Positions 21,672 through 35,055 are shown, numbered from the stretch's first letter. The stretch: 64,000 nt of DNA from Mikania micrantha (GCA_009363875.1 CM018697.1:50051484-50115483); one strand, 5' to 3'. Notes: generated by a model from the sequence alone, not told the origin. Translations and numbers: made by a program.

Positions 21672-22890
21672 ATGCCGCCGAGAAGACCACCACCTGCTAT
21701 ACTGCCACCACCACCACAAGACTTGGCACCGCACTCATCTACACCTTCACCTACTGACTCTCCTACACAACCACCTCCTCCTCCACCACCGCCTGCACAT
21801 CAGTTAGATCCTGCTACCATTGCACTGGCCACACTGCTGACCAGTTAGCTGAGGGATGTGATTCCCGATATGATGAACATGATCGACACCAACAACAGCA
21901 ACAACGTTGCCAACTCATCTGGAGAAGGCAACGGTAATAACAGACAGCAACAGGACTATTCCTACAAGAACTTTGTGGGATGTAAGCCACCGAGTTTCAG
22001 TGGCAGCGAAGGAGCCGTCGGATTGATCCAATGAATCGAAAAGATGGAGACAACACTGGAGATCAGCAACTGTCCGGAACAGTATAGGGTGAAGTATGCT
22101 GCGGGTTCATTTAACAAGCGAGCGTTAACTTGGTGGAACGCTCAGGTTAATACTAGAGGCAGGGATGAGGCTCTGTCAATGCCATGGGAAGACTTCAAGG
22201 CCATACTGCGGGCAGAGTTTTGCCAAAGGAACGAAATCAAAAAGGTTGAGACTGAATTACTCAATCTTGTTTTGATTGGTGATGGGCATCTGGCCTACAC
22301 CACAAGATTCCATGAGTTAGCATCATTGGCACCGGATATAGTGCCAACACTGGAAAAGAGAATTGAGCGGTATATCGGGGGATTGCCGGCTTGTATGTAA
22401 GGTTTTATTCTTGCTGCTCATCCAACAACTAGGGAAATGGCTGTTACTCTGTCATCAACAATGACTGACGTAATGGTTGCCTCTGGGGCAATCAAGAAAG
22501 AGGCTGACTCAGCCAAAGCCGGAACTCCAAAGAAGACGGATAAAAGGCCGGCTAAGAAACAGAAGGTGGTTAGAAATTTTGCTGCTACCCCCAAGCTCCT
22601 ATGCTCAATCAACCACCACCACTGCAGATCAGAAAGCCCTACACTGGCACTGCACCTTTGTGCAACTCATGCCAGTATCATCACCTACTAAACATCCCGT
22701 GCAGACACTGCACTAACTGTGGGAGGTTTGGTCATCTAGTGGCACACTACAGCAGCCCGAGGGCCCAGAACAGAAACAACAACGCAGCCACTACTGCTGC
22801 TGCTGATACCAGGTCATGTTTCACTTGTGGTGAACCTGGACACTTCTCGAGGGATTGTCCCAAGAGATTTCAACAAAGGGTTCCAGCAGC
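21672..22890 (+). pseudogene. gag: Element E gag, broken
   Basis: The start is MPPRRPPP at 21672. A proline-rich head leads to DPATIALATLL, the capsid core (ALTWWN, AYTTRFHEL, RYIGGLP), a half-finger CTNCGRFGH and the zinc knuckle CFTCGEPGHFSRDC at 22817-22858. Breaks: TAG at 21846-21848, TGA at 22035-22037 (the Trp of QWIEK), TAA at 22398-22400, and a frame change near 22590. At least one stop is a TGG-to-TGA change, compatible with decay of methylated cytosine. Confidence 0.88.
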
Positions 22891-23530
22891 GAGAGGACGA
22901 GCCTTGCAGATAGGAGCTGCTGATGCACGACAGGACCCGAACGTCATCACGGGTCCATTTCTCTTATCTGACTTCTCTGCATTCATATTATTTGACATTG
23001 GTGCAGATCAGAGTTTTGTCTCGTCCGATTTTGTTAGCCATCTTAATTAGGTTAAGGAATTATTAGACACCCCTTATACTATCGAGACAGCTAACGGCAA
23101 ACAGATTACAGTTGACACGGTACTTAGGAACTGCCAGCTAACACTTGGTGATCACACATTTTCCACCGATTTGATACCGATGGAGCTGGGCAGTTTCGAT
23201 TTCATTATCAGAATGGATTGGCTATCTCTTAACAGAGTTGAGTTTGTCTGTTCCGAAAAGCTATTACGTATTCCAGTAGAGAACAATGAGATTTTGGAGA
23301 TTCGTGGAGATTCGTGGAGACCAAGCAAACGCAGTGTCAAGATAATATCGTGCATGAAGGCTCGCAAGTACCTCAGAAAACAATGGGTTGCATTTCTAGC
23401 TCACGTGATCGAGATAGACAAGAAAGCAATCAAGATTCAAGACATACCGGTTATGAAAGACTATGCGGACGTGTTTCCGGATGATTTACCGGGACTGCCA
23501 CCCGAGAGATCGGTGTAGTTTCGAATCGAT
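22891..23530 (+). pseudogene. Element E aspartic protease with mutated catalytic triplet
   Basis: The domain is recognisable from TFLLSDF-like sequence through MELGSFDFIIRMDWLS. The catalytic DTG reads DIG (Ile codon at 22997-22999), which should abolish activity. A TAG at 23048-23050 follows SHLN. A 12-base direct repeat (GAGATTCGTGGA at 23300-23325) adds four codons relative to element A. The frame resumes and ends at a TAG (23516-23518) in place of the Gln of RSVQFRID. Confidence 0.88.
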
Positions 23531-24682
23531 TTGATTTCGGGAGCAACTCCTGCAGCCAAGTCTCCTTACAGACTCGCACCGTCAGAAATGCAGGAGTTGT
23601 CCAATCAATTACAGGAGCTACTCGACAAAGAATTCATCCGTCCGAGTTTCTCACCGTGGGGAGCTCCGGTTCTTTTTGTTAAGAAGAAGGATGGAACTTT
23701 GAGGATGTGCATTGATTACAGAGAGCTCAACAAACTCACTATCAAGAATCGGTACCCGTTACCAAGGATTGACGATTTGTTTGATCAGTTACAGGGAGCA
23801 CGGTACTTTTCAAAGATAAACCTGAGATCAGGTTATCATCAGCTCTGGATACAAGAAGAATACATACCAAAGACGGCCTTTCGTACCCGATATGGTCACT
23901 ACGAGTTCATGGTGATGCCATTCGGATTGATGAACGCAACGGCAGTGTTCATGGATTTGATAAACCGGGTGTGCAAGCCGTATTTAGATCAGTTCGTTGT
24001 CGTCTTTATTGATGACATACTGATTTATTCAAAGAACGAGAAGAAACACGAAGAACACCTCAGAACAGTCTTGGGACTCTTGAAAGAAGAACGACTCTAT
24101 GCCAAATTTTCCAAGTGTGAATTTTGGTTAAGAAAAGTTCAGTTCTTGGGTCATGTGATTAACAGTAATGGTATTCACGTGGACCCTGCCAAGATAGAAG
24201 CAATCAAGAACTAGGATGTGCCTACAACACCGACCGAAATCAGATCATTCTTGGGATTGGCAGGTTATTACAGGAGATTCATTTCGAATTTCTCTAAGAT
24301 AGCATTGCCTCTCAGCAAACTCACACAGAAGACTGAACCTTTTGTGTGGACACAGAAACAAGAGGAGGCATTTCAGACCCTGAAACAGAGATTGTACAAT
24401 GCTCCAATCTTAACACTCCCAGAAGGCAATGATGACTTCTTAGTATACTGTGATGCTTCCCATCAGGGACTCGGATGTGTTTTGATGCAAAGAGACAAAG
24501 TCATTGCTTATGCCTCAAGACAGTTGAAGATACACGAGAAAAACTACACAACACACGATTTAGAACTGGGAGCTGTTGTCTTTGCTTTAAAGATTTGGAG
24601 ACACTACCTGTATGGTACCAAATGAACTATCTTCACAGATCACAAGAGCCTACAGCACATATTTGATCAGAAGGAGCTTAAC
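23531..24682 (+). pseudogene. Element E reverse transcriptase and RNase H, broken
   Basis: Open for long stretches: RT from PYRLAPSEMQ through VLFVKKKDG and YRELNKLT to FIDDILIYSK (24005-24034). The motif A Asp is replaced by Asn (INLRSGYHQ, codon 23819-23821), so a metal-binding residue is missing even though FIDD is kept. Stops are at 24212-24214 (the Trp of IKNWD) and 24623-24625 (the Cys of GTKC, inside RNase H). RNase H shows YCDASHQGLG and THDLELGAVVF. All segments keep one frame. Confidence 0.9.
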
Positions 24683-26236
24683 ATGAGACATAGACGTTGG
24701 GTTGAGCTCCAGAATGATTACGATTGTGTGATCAAATACCATCCGGGCAAAGCAAATATTGTTGCAGATGCTTTGAGTCGGAAGGAAAGAGTCAAACCCT
24801 TGCACGTTCGAGCAATGGGAATGACTGTGCAAACAAGTTTGAGAGAACAAATTATGCAAGCACAAAAGGAAGCAGTGGCTAGAGACAATTTGAAACAAGA
24901 GCTCGAATGTGGAGCCGAGAAACATTTTGTGACAAAACAAGATGGAGTTATCTATTATCTAGATCGTGTTTGGATTCCAACAATAGATGAAATTCGAACA
25001 CTCATTCTTGACGAGGCACACAAGACACGCTATTCAGTTCATCCTGGTGCCGATAAGATGTACCAAGATCTTCGGTCGTTTTATTGGTGGCCGGGTATGA
25101 AGAAAGATATTGCCACTTATGTTGGAAAATTCATCACATGTGCTAAAGTCAAAGCTGAACACCAGAAACCTTCGGGTTTGCTGGAACAACCAGAGGTTCC
25201 ACAATGGAAGTGGGAACAAATAGCTATGGATTTCATTACCAAGCTGGGTGCACTTCCAGCGGATACGATTCGATTTGGGTCATCATTGATAGATTGACCA
25301 AGTCCGCACACTTCTTGCCAATCAGAGAAACTTACAAGATGGAGAAACTAGCGAGACTATACGTTGATGAAATAGTAGTACGGCATGGAGTGCCATTGTC
25401 TATTATTTCAGACCGGGACAGTCGATTTACTTCGCGGTAAGTGTTAACTTGAGCACCGCTTATCATCCACAAACGGATGGACAAAGCGAGCAGACTATTC
25501 AAACCCTAGAGGATATGTTGAGAACATGCATCCTAGACTTCGGTGGAAGTTGGGATACACATTTACCACTCATTGAGTTCTCCTACAACAACAGCTACCA
25601 CAGCAGCATTGGATGTGCTCCTTCTGAAGCACTGTATGGTAGAAAATGTCAGTCTCCAATTTGTTGGACCGAAGTGGGAGACAACAGAATTACTGGGCTT
25701 GAACTTATTCAGGAAACTACTGATAAGATAGCCCAGATACAACAGAGACTTCAAGCAACACGTAGCCGCCAAAAGAGTTACGCAGACAAACGGCGCAATC
25801 CTTTGGAATTCGATGTGGGTGACCGAGTCATGTTGAAAGTGTCCCATGGAAAGGCGTAGTTCGTTTTGGGGCTAAGGGCAAGCTAGCACCTAGGTATGTC
25901 GGACCGTTTGAGATTACTCAACGCATAGGTCCTGTGGCATACAGACTCAGACTCCCTGATGAGCTCAGCGGAGTACACGATGTGTTTCATGTATCAAATC
26001 TCAAGAGGTGCTTAGCAGACGAAACATTGATCATACCGTTGGAAGAAATACAAGTTGATGAACAATCACATTTCATTGAAGAACCTGTAGAGATTATGGA
26101 ACGTGAAGTCAAGAGACTAAAACGAAGCCATATCCCTATTGTAAAGGTTCGATGGAACTCCAAACGTGGACCAGAGTTTATTTGGGAGCGCGAGGACAAC
26201 ATGAAAGCGAAGTATCCCCATCTGTTCGAGAATTAG
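24683..26236 (+). pseudogene. Element E integrase with chromodomain, broken
   Basis: The order matches element A: HKTRYSVHPG zinc region, DDE core (IIDRL, SDRDSRF, SEQTIQ with the Glu kept), GPY/F and chromodomain-like end VKVRWNSKRGPEFIWE. Defects: the first Cys of the zinc pair is Phe (25130-25132, GKFITC); a frame change near 25246 where PRTSS codons are altered; a loss of about 32 bases at 25437 creating a stop after FTSR; a one-base loss near 25850. The chromodomain, which in this family binds histone marks and guides insertion, is intact in its own frame. Confidence 0.9.
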
Positions 26237-26278
26237 AGCCCGAACTTTATGCTTAAATTTCGGGACAAAATTTCTTTA

Positions 26279-26290
26279 ACAAGGGGAGAC
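26279..26290 (+). promoter_or_regulatory. Element E polypurine tract
   Basis: ACAAGGGGAGAC directly precedes the 3' LTR start, as in element A. Confidence 0.88.
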
Positions 26291-27073
26291 TGTGACAACT
26301 AGTACCTGACCGGCCGGCAAATCCGTACGGTAAGTGTACTTTCACCATTTGCTATGTGTAAATACATGTATATGAACAGTGCTTGTATTAACAGAATTCA
26401 AAACACCAGAAACAGTTGTACGCATTTATGCGTAAACTTAAATGTCGTAAGTACAACACTCATTACAAACAATAGTTGTTAGTACTTAGATGAAAACCTA
26501 AGTACAGATAATACAACAAAACAAGAGAAACAACAGTGTTCAAGTAAATTACAAGAACAAGTCGGTTGCGATCTGATATCCATAGATGACAGGAATCAGA
26601 TGGCCGACAAATCAGAACGAAAACAATGGGAAAACAGGAAGTTTAGTTGAGTCCGTTAGTGAGGAAACACAATTCAAACACAATTGCAGTGTTATTTCAG
26701 AATAACGAGCTGACAGTGTGTTTGCGTGGGTGATGATTCACACAAACATATCTGTGAGTTTAGGGTTCTGAAATAATGACTGGAAAGTAAAAAACAAAAA
26801 TCGGAAAGCAAAACCATCGTCGTGTTCGTTCGGGTGACGATTCGAACGAATACGAGCGAAGGTGACGCGTTTCGACGAAACGAAAACAATAACGACACGA
26901 ACGACCATAATTTAAGGAAATAAAACATTTTAATCTTTTTAAAATTTTGAAACTCATCAAAAATAAATAAAGAAACTTATTTTATTTAAAACACGTAAAC
27001 GCTCTCGCAACGTTCGGGAAACGCAACGAAAACGCGAACCGAGCAACAAAAACGAACCCGAACACCCTCGGGG

Positions 27074-27081
27074 TATAAATA
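27074..27081 (+). promoter_or_regulatory. TATA box, element E 3' LTR
   Basis: TATAAATA in the same GGGGTATAAATACCC setting as in the 5' LTR. Confidence 0.6.
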
Positions 27082-27666
27082 CCCTAAATGAGGGCATTTC
27101 CCCTCATTTCTCACTTCTTCTTCCCCACTCCAAACCCTAATCCCGGTTTTGAGCTCCTACCACCATTTTCAAGCTTAAAAACTCCATAACTCACTCATTT
27201 CTCCACCAAATCACCTCATCTTTGGACCAAATCGAAGCTCTCATCATCCTCTATCCGAAAGTACAAGGGATCCGTTCTAAAACTCACAGAAATTCGAGGT
27301 ATTGAGCTGTGAATATTCTGAAAATTAGGGTTTTTACTCTTCTTGTTCATACCTTGTCTCAAACCAGTTCTACACCTTCTTCTTTGAGTCCAACATCATC
27401 ATGGAACAACACCCTTAGCTAGACTCCACCCTAGGTCGAACCCTTAGACCGACCTGCTACTGGTCGAATGAGAACACCACAGATGGACGAATGAGCCTTA
27501 TCCATCAGTTGGCCGAATGGTCCTATTCGACTATCACCCTCATTCGATCGGTGCACCTATTCGCCCCTACACTTTCGGCCTATAATCACCTCATTCGCCC
27601 ATCAGTCTCTTTCGGTTAACCACAGACCTATTCGGCTAGTCCTACTTCGGCCAAGTGCCACTGATT

Positions 27667-27958
27667 CAGGCCCAAACTTGTTATACATAAGCCCAATGGA
27701 CTGTTCTGGCCCAAAACTATTACTACAGCCCACCCCAACTCATTTGGCCCACAGCTTGATAGTTGGCCCAATGGCATCTTGTATGGTGTAGCCCAACAGC
27801 AACCAAATTAGCCCATACAGTTTCTTCGCCCATGCCAGCCTAAGCGGCCCATTATATTTTGCCAGGCCCAACGTAGTTTGTTGTTTCGGCCCAACGTAGT
27901 TTGCTGTTTCGGCCCAACAGCATACAGTCAGCCCACATTATTGTAGGTGGCCCAAGGA
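27667..27958 (+). repeat. GGCCCA word array, element E 3' LTR
   Basis: Counterpart of 19858-20128, longer by one 23-base unit. All words are in the sense orientation. Confidence 0.75.
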
Positions 27959-30205
27959 CTAATTTGGACACTTGTTTGAGATGGAAACTAACATTTTGAA
28001 ACCAACCTAAGAATGTGTTAAAGAACAGACGGCTTGAATATGGGAAATAATGTTATGGGTTTAACAAAATGAATGAAATAAACTTAAAACATCAAAGAGT
28101 ACAAGGGTCTTTGCATAGTTATCTAAATACTATGTTTCAATTGTTTCAAAAATAATAAGATTCACATGTGAGGTTGTCTTTTAAATCATAAACCTAAGTT
28201 TATTATTGGGTTATTCACTAGACCTCATATCAAAATGGCTGGCATGAAATAACAAAGGGATGAGATTTCAAGAATGATTAAAGCTAAGAACACAAACTAA
28301 AATCATATGGTTATAATGATCAATAACAATAGAATTAGGGCCGAAGGACGACCGAGATTTACGAGTGTTAGCCAAGGTTTATGGCTAACACATACATGCA
28401 CACACGCGAATCTCTACCACTCATACTTACAACTTATAAACAACATGAAATCAATACAGGATCGTGAAAACAAACTCAATTACAAACAAGAGCGCGTGCA
28501 TTCTCGTTTAAGCTAAGTCAACCACAACGACTACAAGGTGAGTTCATATGCCCCTTTTCTTTAATCTTAACTGATTTTAAACTCTCGGGGCTGAGAAACA
28601 TGCTTACTTTTAATTATTTAAAAGTTTTGCTTAACATATTGCTTATACTTTGATTTAGATAATATTAAATTGGTTATTATCGCTTATCATTGTATGCATG
28701 CTTGTATGATCATGATATGACAGGAACAATCAGATGAATATGATAATATAATTTCATGATTCATCAACACACTAGAATAACATAGTTGTAAGATTTTATC
28801 TTATAACACTGAGTTATTCTTACATGAGTAAACATTGAGAAAATTCACACACAAACAAACATTGAGAACATTTACAGAGAAACATGATGACATTACAAGA
28901 CACATGAATGATTAGAAGATAATACATCTTCTTAATACCATTCAACATTAAAATTAACTAAGTGTGATAAGTCAAGTACTTATAAGCTTAGTTTACACCT
29001 TAAAACATGTTATGTGATAACATGGAGCATTGAGTATCCACCACCTGCGTCACTTAAGGGTAGTAAGACTAGTTCTTACTACGGCTTAAAGATTACATGG
29101 TGAACATATGGATTACATGGAATGATAATCATGATAAAGTAACTTCATGATAACAACATCATTCACACAATGATTAACATAACGTAATAAGACAAGTTCT
29201 TATTCGACTTTGTTAATCACATGAGAACATCCCACAATGAGAACAGACACTAACATCGATGTACATCATCCATCATTACCTGTGGACTAGTAGACTGAGG
29301 AATTTATTTTCTCTCATGTTATATTATTAGTAACAGTTTTAATGAAGGCAATGGGATCACAAAGTGGTAGAGGTAAATCGGATGCATTGAAATCTGATTA
29401 AGTGAGGATTGCAATGGATTCCTTTTAGGCTCTATGCACTTCGCATTGAGAACAAATGACAAATAGTTAACTAACACTTTTAATATTTAAAAGTGAATCA
29501 ACAGTTAACCCCCCAAGCAATAGAACAATACAAGGAACAGATTAAGTAAATCTAATATCCTTAATACATAAAATGGTTATCAATACTTCGGTTTGATGAC
29601 TGCAATTCTATCATTATATTATTCTATACTTGATATCACAGGTGATCAATAGTGAGATGAACATGTGGAATGAGAATGGAAATCAATAGTTGTATTGCAA
29701 GTTGTGTGGAGTTCTAGTGGTGATGTGGTGGGATGTTGGCTAGGGCTTAGTTCCCTTACATATGTCATATATATAAGCATCACTACTAGGATGATATATT
29801 ATTTGTGAATATAACTATTGAGAAGCCATTGGGTGAACAGGTGAAACAAATAACATACAAGTAACATGATTAACATTGTGATTATGCATGTGAATGAATC
29901 AAGGTTTTCATTTTGTGTTGCATGCTTTTGATGACAATAACAATGAATCATCTTTTGTATATCTTGTATAGATACAAGATATAGTTTCATTGATTCTTTT
30001 GATAGATTTACTTGGTTAAATTATGAACAATACATTGTAATTTAATCTTGTAATTCTATATCATTGATATGTTAGCATTTCTCATTTATTTATCATGTGC
30101 TATGTAGACAATCTGATCATTCGATTATCACAACGATATCACGCCCCGGGAACCTTCCGTTCGGCGAGAAAACCCGATCCGTTCCCGCCGGCTCGGGGTG
30201 TGACA

Positions 30206-30210
30206 GTAGC
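30206..30210. other. Target site duplication GTAGC, right copy (element E)
   Basis: A perfect match to 18479-18483. Solo LTR D resumes from here. Confidence 0.92.
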
Positions 30211-30326
30211 ATTAACACTTAAGTTTAAGTATTAGCTTTCAGCTTTCAGAATAAGAGTAACAAGCTTAAACATTTGTATTAGCATCATAAATGAGTGTAA
30301 TAGCATTTATAAAACATTTCAAGGTT

Positions 30327-30560
30327 CGGCTTATAGTTTGCTGGTCATAGGTTCGGCTAGGGGGGGAAGGTTCGTGACCTGCGTCTAGGTTATGCTCTGC
30401 TAGGGTTCGGGTGATCCAGCATGGTTCGTCTAGGTGAGGGTCCGGCTAGGATCAATGGTTCGGATGGTATTAGGTTCGCCCAATGCATGAGAGGATCGCC
30501 CTGACTGATGAAGGGTTCGGCTGATGGAGTGGGTTCGCTAGCCATGAACAGGTTCGGCCA
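30327..30560 (-). repeat. CGAACC word array in solo LTR D
   Basis: GGTTCG words recur every 15-30 bases on the plus strand, that is CGAACC in the sense of D. It is equivalent to the arrays in A, I and M. Confidence 0.72.
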
Positions 30561-31825
30561 CCCCTTAGCCCAGCTATCTAGCAAACCTGCAACTCTTCAT
30601 CATCACCTCCCTCACTAATCACTGTTGTAGAGCGGTTTTCGTGGTAGTGCTAAGTGAAGATCATTTCTCATAAGTGTAGGGTTCGAAAGAAAAGATCTAG
30701 AACCGGCTAAGTGTGTGTGATAGACCAAGGGTTTAGAAAACCCTATTTTTCGTGGGTTTTATGGCATCATACCTCGAATTTTGCTGGTCAAAATCTCAGA
30801 TCGGTTGTACTTCCTTGTAGAGGATGATTGTAGCTACGTGTGGACTACAAGAATGCCTGATTTCATGATGAAATGAGCAAGATACTAAGCTTTGAAGTGA
30901 AAATTGTTAGAGAGAGAGTGGAAGACGTGTAAGGTGCTCTAGAGAGAGAGAGAGAGATGATAGAAATAAAGTGAAAGGCTTCATTTAGCCTTTAAATACC
31001 CCGAGGGTATTCGGGTTCGTTTCGGGGGCTCGTTTTTCGTCTCCGTTGCCCTTACGAGTCGTTACGCGCGTGTTTTATAAACTAAATAAAAGACTTTATT
31101 TTCAAATATTTGGAAGGTGGTTATTTCTAGTAAATCACTTAAATCAACGTTTCTTGAATTATTTAATCGAAATTAATCATTTCAAGCGTTCTGTTAACTC
31201 ACGTCAACATTTCGCGTATTCTATGTATTTTAATTAAAATAAATTTATTTTTAAAGTCCTAAAAGATTGTAATTCCTAATAAACGTTAAATGTTTAATTT
31301 TTCTTAAATTATTACCGTTCGTTTCGTTTTTCGTTTTCGTTTTGTTAGAACGTGTCGCCTTCGCGCGTATTCGTTCGAATCGTCACCCAAACGAACACGA
31401 CGTTGGTTTCACTTTCTGATTCTTGTTTTCTACTTTTCAGTCATCATTTCAGAACGTTAAACGTTCAGATTATTCGTATACGTTCAGTCATCATTTTCAG
31501 TCATCACCTATACGAATAATTCGTCGGTTTAGCATTCCATAGCAATAACCGTCATGGTTTTGTTTTGTTCTGTTTAGCCTCACATACGTTTATACAAAAT
31601 AGCGTTAAATAAAGCATCTGTGTGTCAGTTCAATGTTGTCTTATGTGTTTCTGACTGTTAAACCATGAGGTTTAAATCAGATTTCAGAACAATTGCATAA
31701 TAGTTTAGTGTCAAGCATCACAATATTAATAGCATAGAAGTACTTCACATAGTTTGTACCTAAGTTACTGTGCAAGTTACCGTAGAGATCACTGTTCCGG
31801 TAACGGTTCCGGCATTGATGTTACA

Positions 31826-31901
31826 TTAGGTTATAGTCTAGGCCAAACCGTTTAAGTATTATGACCTATATTTCTCTATAACCATGGCTTTGATACCAAT
31901 C
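31826..31901 (-). promoter_or_regulatory. Element C leader, LTR-proximal half, with primer site
   Basis: Reading right to left, TGGTATCAAAGCCATGG (31898-31882) follows the LTR end. It matches the Met-tRNA primer site with one change (A for G at base 9). The leader then runs to the target copy CCTAA and continues at 16681. Confidence 0.88.
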
Positions 31902-32263
31902 TGTCACACCCCGAGCAGGCGGGCTGGATCGACTTTCCCGTCAGGTGAAAGGTTCGGGGCGCGATATCGTGTGATAATCAAAATGATCAGATTGTTCACA
32001 TGGCACATGATATATAATGAGAAATGCTATCATGACATTGATACAGAATTACAAAGTTAAATTACATTCTTATGTTCATAATTTAAATAAGTAATTCTAC
32101 CCAAAAGAATCATTGAGTTTTCTATCTTGTATCTGCACAAGATTTACAAAAGATGATTCAAAGTTTTGTCATTCAAAATATGCACAACACAAAATGAAGC
32201 TAGGACTTTTAAAAGTCCTCTAGCTTAAGTCCTGAATGCTGGATGACTAAACATGTTCATCAC

Positions 32264-33800
32264 CTAAGAAAACATGCATTTAAACAAAGTCAACACTAGG
32301 TTGGTGAGTTCATAAGTTTAGTATTCGAAAGCAATTGATTTATTGTCATTCACAATCACAATGTTTCATACAAATCTTATTGATAATTGTCTCATTTGTC
32401 TCACACAATATCCTCTCCATAGTTATACTTACAAATAGTATTTCATCCAATCAAGCATGCTTATATATAGGGCATACGTAGGGGAACAAGCCCCAGCCGA
32501 CATCCCACCACATGCTTAACATAATTCAACACCACTTGTAATACAACAATGGATACCCATTTCTATCTCACATGTGTTCATTCCATCTGATATTCACCCA
32601 TGAATTGTGTTCATCACCCATTGTGTCATATGTATAGAATAAAAGAGTATAAGGGGAGTAGGTTATCAAAACCGAAGTAATGATAAACCCTCAGTGTTTT
32701 AAGGAAAACAGATTTATTAAACTTATCCTTATTATTATTCTCTCAATTGTAGGTTTAACTGTAATTCGCTTCTATTAATAGACGTGTTAGTTAACTTATT
32801 GATATTGTTCTCAGCCTTGAATGTATAGACCCTAAATAGAATCCATTGTGGTCCTCACGTAATCAGACCACAATTCATACAATTTACCTCTATCCCATTT
32901 GTAATCTCAGTGTCTTCAACGAAACTATTACCAGTAATATGACACGAGAGAAAATCAATTCCTCAGTCTACCAGTCAATAGAATCGAAGGATTTAATTAC
33001 AATTAGTTATTGCGGATTAATATCACCATGTGTCGTTTACCAAACCTGACACATGCCGCCCTGTTACCGGTCATACGATACCGGCCAATGATAATGTTAC
33101 GATCAACGTACCGACTTCACTCGCCGGCGGTTTTTCAAACCTATGGTACCACTACATTATCGTTGGTTTAGTCACAATAAATTAACTGGTAAATGATTCT
33201 CTTGTAAGGGACTTACGACTGGACATGATCTCATGAACACATGATTGTTGTGATATAATACAAACATTTTTAAGAGTAATCAATTGTTGTTATATGTTCT
33301 CCCATTGTCATCATCTTAATGTTATCTTTTCTTAGTGTTATGTGTTCTCATAGTCTTTAAGAAAATGTTATAAGAACTAGTCTTATTACACGATATTAGT
33401 ATTTGTGGTGAATGATATCGTTATCATGAAATTATGTTATCATGATAATCATTCTTGTTATCACTTGTAATTGTCTCATGTTATCACGTTGTTATCTCAT
33501 TGTAAATAACGAGGTGTTATAAGATCAAGTCTTATTCCACTTAAGTTATTTAGATGTTTGGATGAATTCATGAAGTTATATTATCATAAAGCATCCTTGA
33601 TTTGTCATAATTGTTAATGCACACACAAGCATACACATTGATCTTAAATAAAGTATGATAATAAAGATAACTCAATATTATCTAAATCATAGAATGAATG
33701 TATTATTGTTCTAAAACTTTCAAATAATTAAAAGTATTAGCATGTTTCTCAGCCTCGAAATTTAAAATCAAAATATTAGAAAAGGGGCGTATGAACTCAC
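32264..33800 (-). other. Putative LTR intron, element C 5' LTR
   Basis: On the minus strand it runs from TATCTG/GTGAGTTCAT to TTTTCTTAG/GTGATG, about 1.5 kb. It has the same edges as in A, I and K despite strongly diverged interior sequence. Confidence 0.38.
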
Positions 33801-35055
33801 CAGATAGTTGATATGGTTGACTAAGTAATAACAGAAAATGCACGCGCTCACTGCTGTTCTTGAGTTTGTGTTAACGATCCTGTGTTGTATTCAAGTTGTT
33901 TGTAACTTATAAATATAAGTTATAGGTATTTGTGTGTGTGTGTGTGTTAGCCCTAAAGTTGGCTAACACTTGAAAGTCTTTGGTATCACTTAGTCCTAAT
34001 TCGCTGTGATGGAACATACCAACACTTAACCCATTATGTTAAACTTAGCATATCGTGTATTTTTGTTTGGAGGTTTGATCTCATCACCTTTATCAACCTC
34101 AAATCCAAATTTTGAAAAACCATATTATTCTCTAAGTACAAGACTTAGGTTTTTATATTAAAACTTTGTATGTTTCTTTTGTAGTAACTTATAATGGTTA
34201 TCATTTCTTGAACATTTAATATGTGTTTTAAGTCATGAATCTTACTACTTAACACATAATGAGAATAGATTTTTAGGTGTTATTGAGTTGGTTTAACAAA
34301 ACTTTTCACCACCTTTGTAGTAAAGCCAATTATTATCCTTAACATGATTCATGTTGTAAGAATGAAGTTGATTTAAGGTGTTCTTTACAAGTTTTAAGTG
34401 GTAGGGCATGTGGGACGAATGTAGACCACCACACGAATGAGATTCCCAGACTATGAGGCGAATGTCGCATGATGCGAATGGCATTCAGCCGAATGGAGAT
34501 CCTCATACAAATATGAATGGTCACCCGAATGAAGACCCTATTCGGTTGATGATCTTCTTCGGGCCAAGCCTCATTCGGGCTATCCCTTCGGCCATGGACC
34601 TGTTCCCATTCGGCCTAGCTCATTCGGTGAAGCTGAAAAACTCCATTCGTTTGGTTCGAATCTGTGAGCTACCATCCACCATTTTTGATTTTTTGGCTAA
34701 AGCTCAGTGTTCTCCAAGTTCCCATCCTATCCTAGCAACATTTCTAAGAGTTTTGAAGGCTGGCATCGGTTAGAACTTAGGTAACCGAGAAAATGGGTGA
34801 AAACCCTAGAAATCCGAACTTTGTGACTCCATTTACCTCGTTTTTGGTTGTTTTCACTTCCGATCTGTTGTACTTTCAGGTCGAAGATGCTGAGAGCTTC
34901 GATTTGGTAGCTTATTTGAAGGATTTGGTCATAAAACAAGAGAGATATGATGATTTTTGTGATGAAAATCTAGAGAGAGAGAGAGGAAAACAGGGTTTAG
35001 AGAGAGAGAGGAGGTAGGTGATGGATTTAGTGAGAAGTTAAAGCTTGAAAATGGG

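Larger units (their letters stand above)
18484..30205 (+). mobile_element. Element E: complete but defective Tekay-type chromovirus nested in solo LTR D
   Basis: Both LTRs, the primer site, gag-pol, the polypurine tract and a perfect 5-bp target duplication are present. LTR ends are TGTGACAACTA and GGGGTGTGACA, the same as in element A, but U3 and word arrays differ, so it is a related subfamily. The LTRs differ in length because each has its own deletion: about 1 kb lost from the 5' LTR near 20710, and about 150 bases lost from the 3' LTR near 29911. The coding region has many nonsense codons and two active-site changes. Confidence 0.93.
26291..30205 (+). repeat. Element E 3' LTR (3915 bp)
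   Basis: It retains the donor-like ACAAG/GTGAGTTC (28538) and the block missing from the 5' LTR. It has lost about 150 bases, including the acceptor-like site, where AAGGTTTTCA joins TTTTGTGTTGC near 29911. It also carries one extra copy of a 23-base GGCCCAACGTAGTTTG unit at 27868-27912 that the 5' LTR has only once. Confidence 0.92.
30206..31825 (-). repeat. Solo LTR D, 5' half (right part)
   Basis: The right end is GATGTTACA, the reverse complement of a TGTAACATC start as in element I. It is followed by the TTAGG target copy (31826-31830), which matches 16677-16681. A GGTTCGG array (30327-30560), a TATTTAAA box on the minus strand (30998-30991) and an (AG)n run (30940-30957) are visible. 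D totals about 3.4 kb without E and has no internal region, so it is a solo LTR formed by LTR-LTR recombination. Confidence 0.87.

Noticed and set aside
34453..34773. A 106-codon open frame on the plus strand
   Set aside because: It lies antisense to the CGAATG word zone of the element C LTR and has no recognisable domain.
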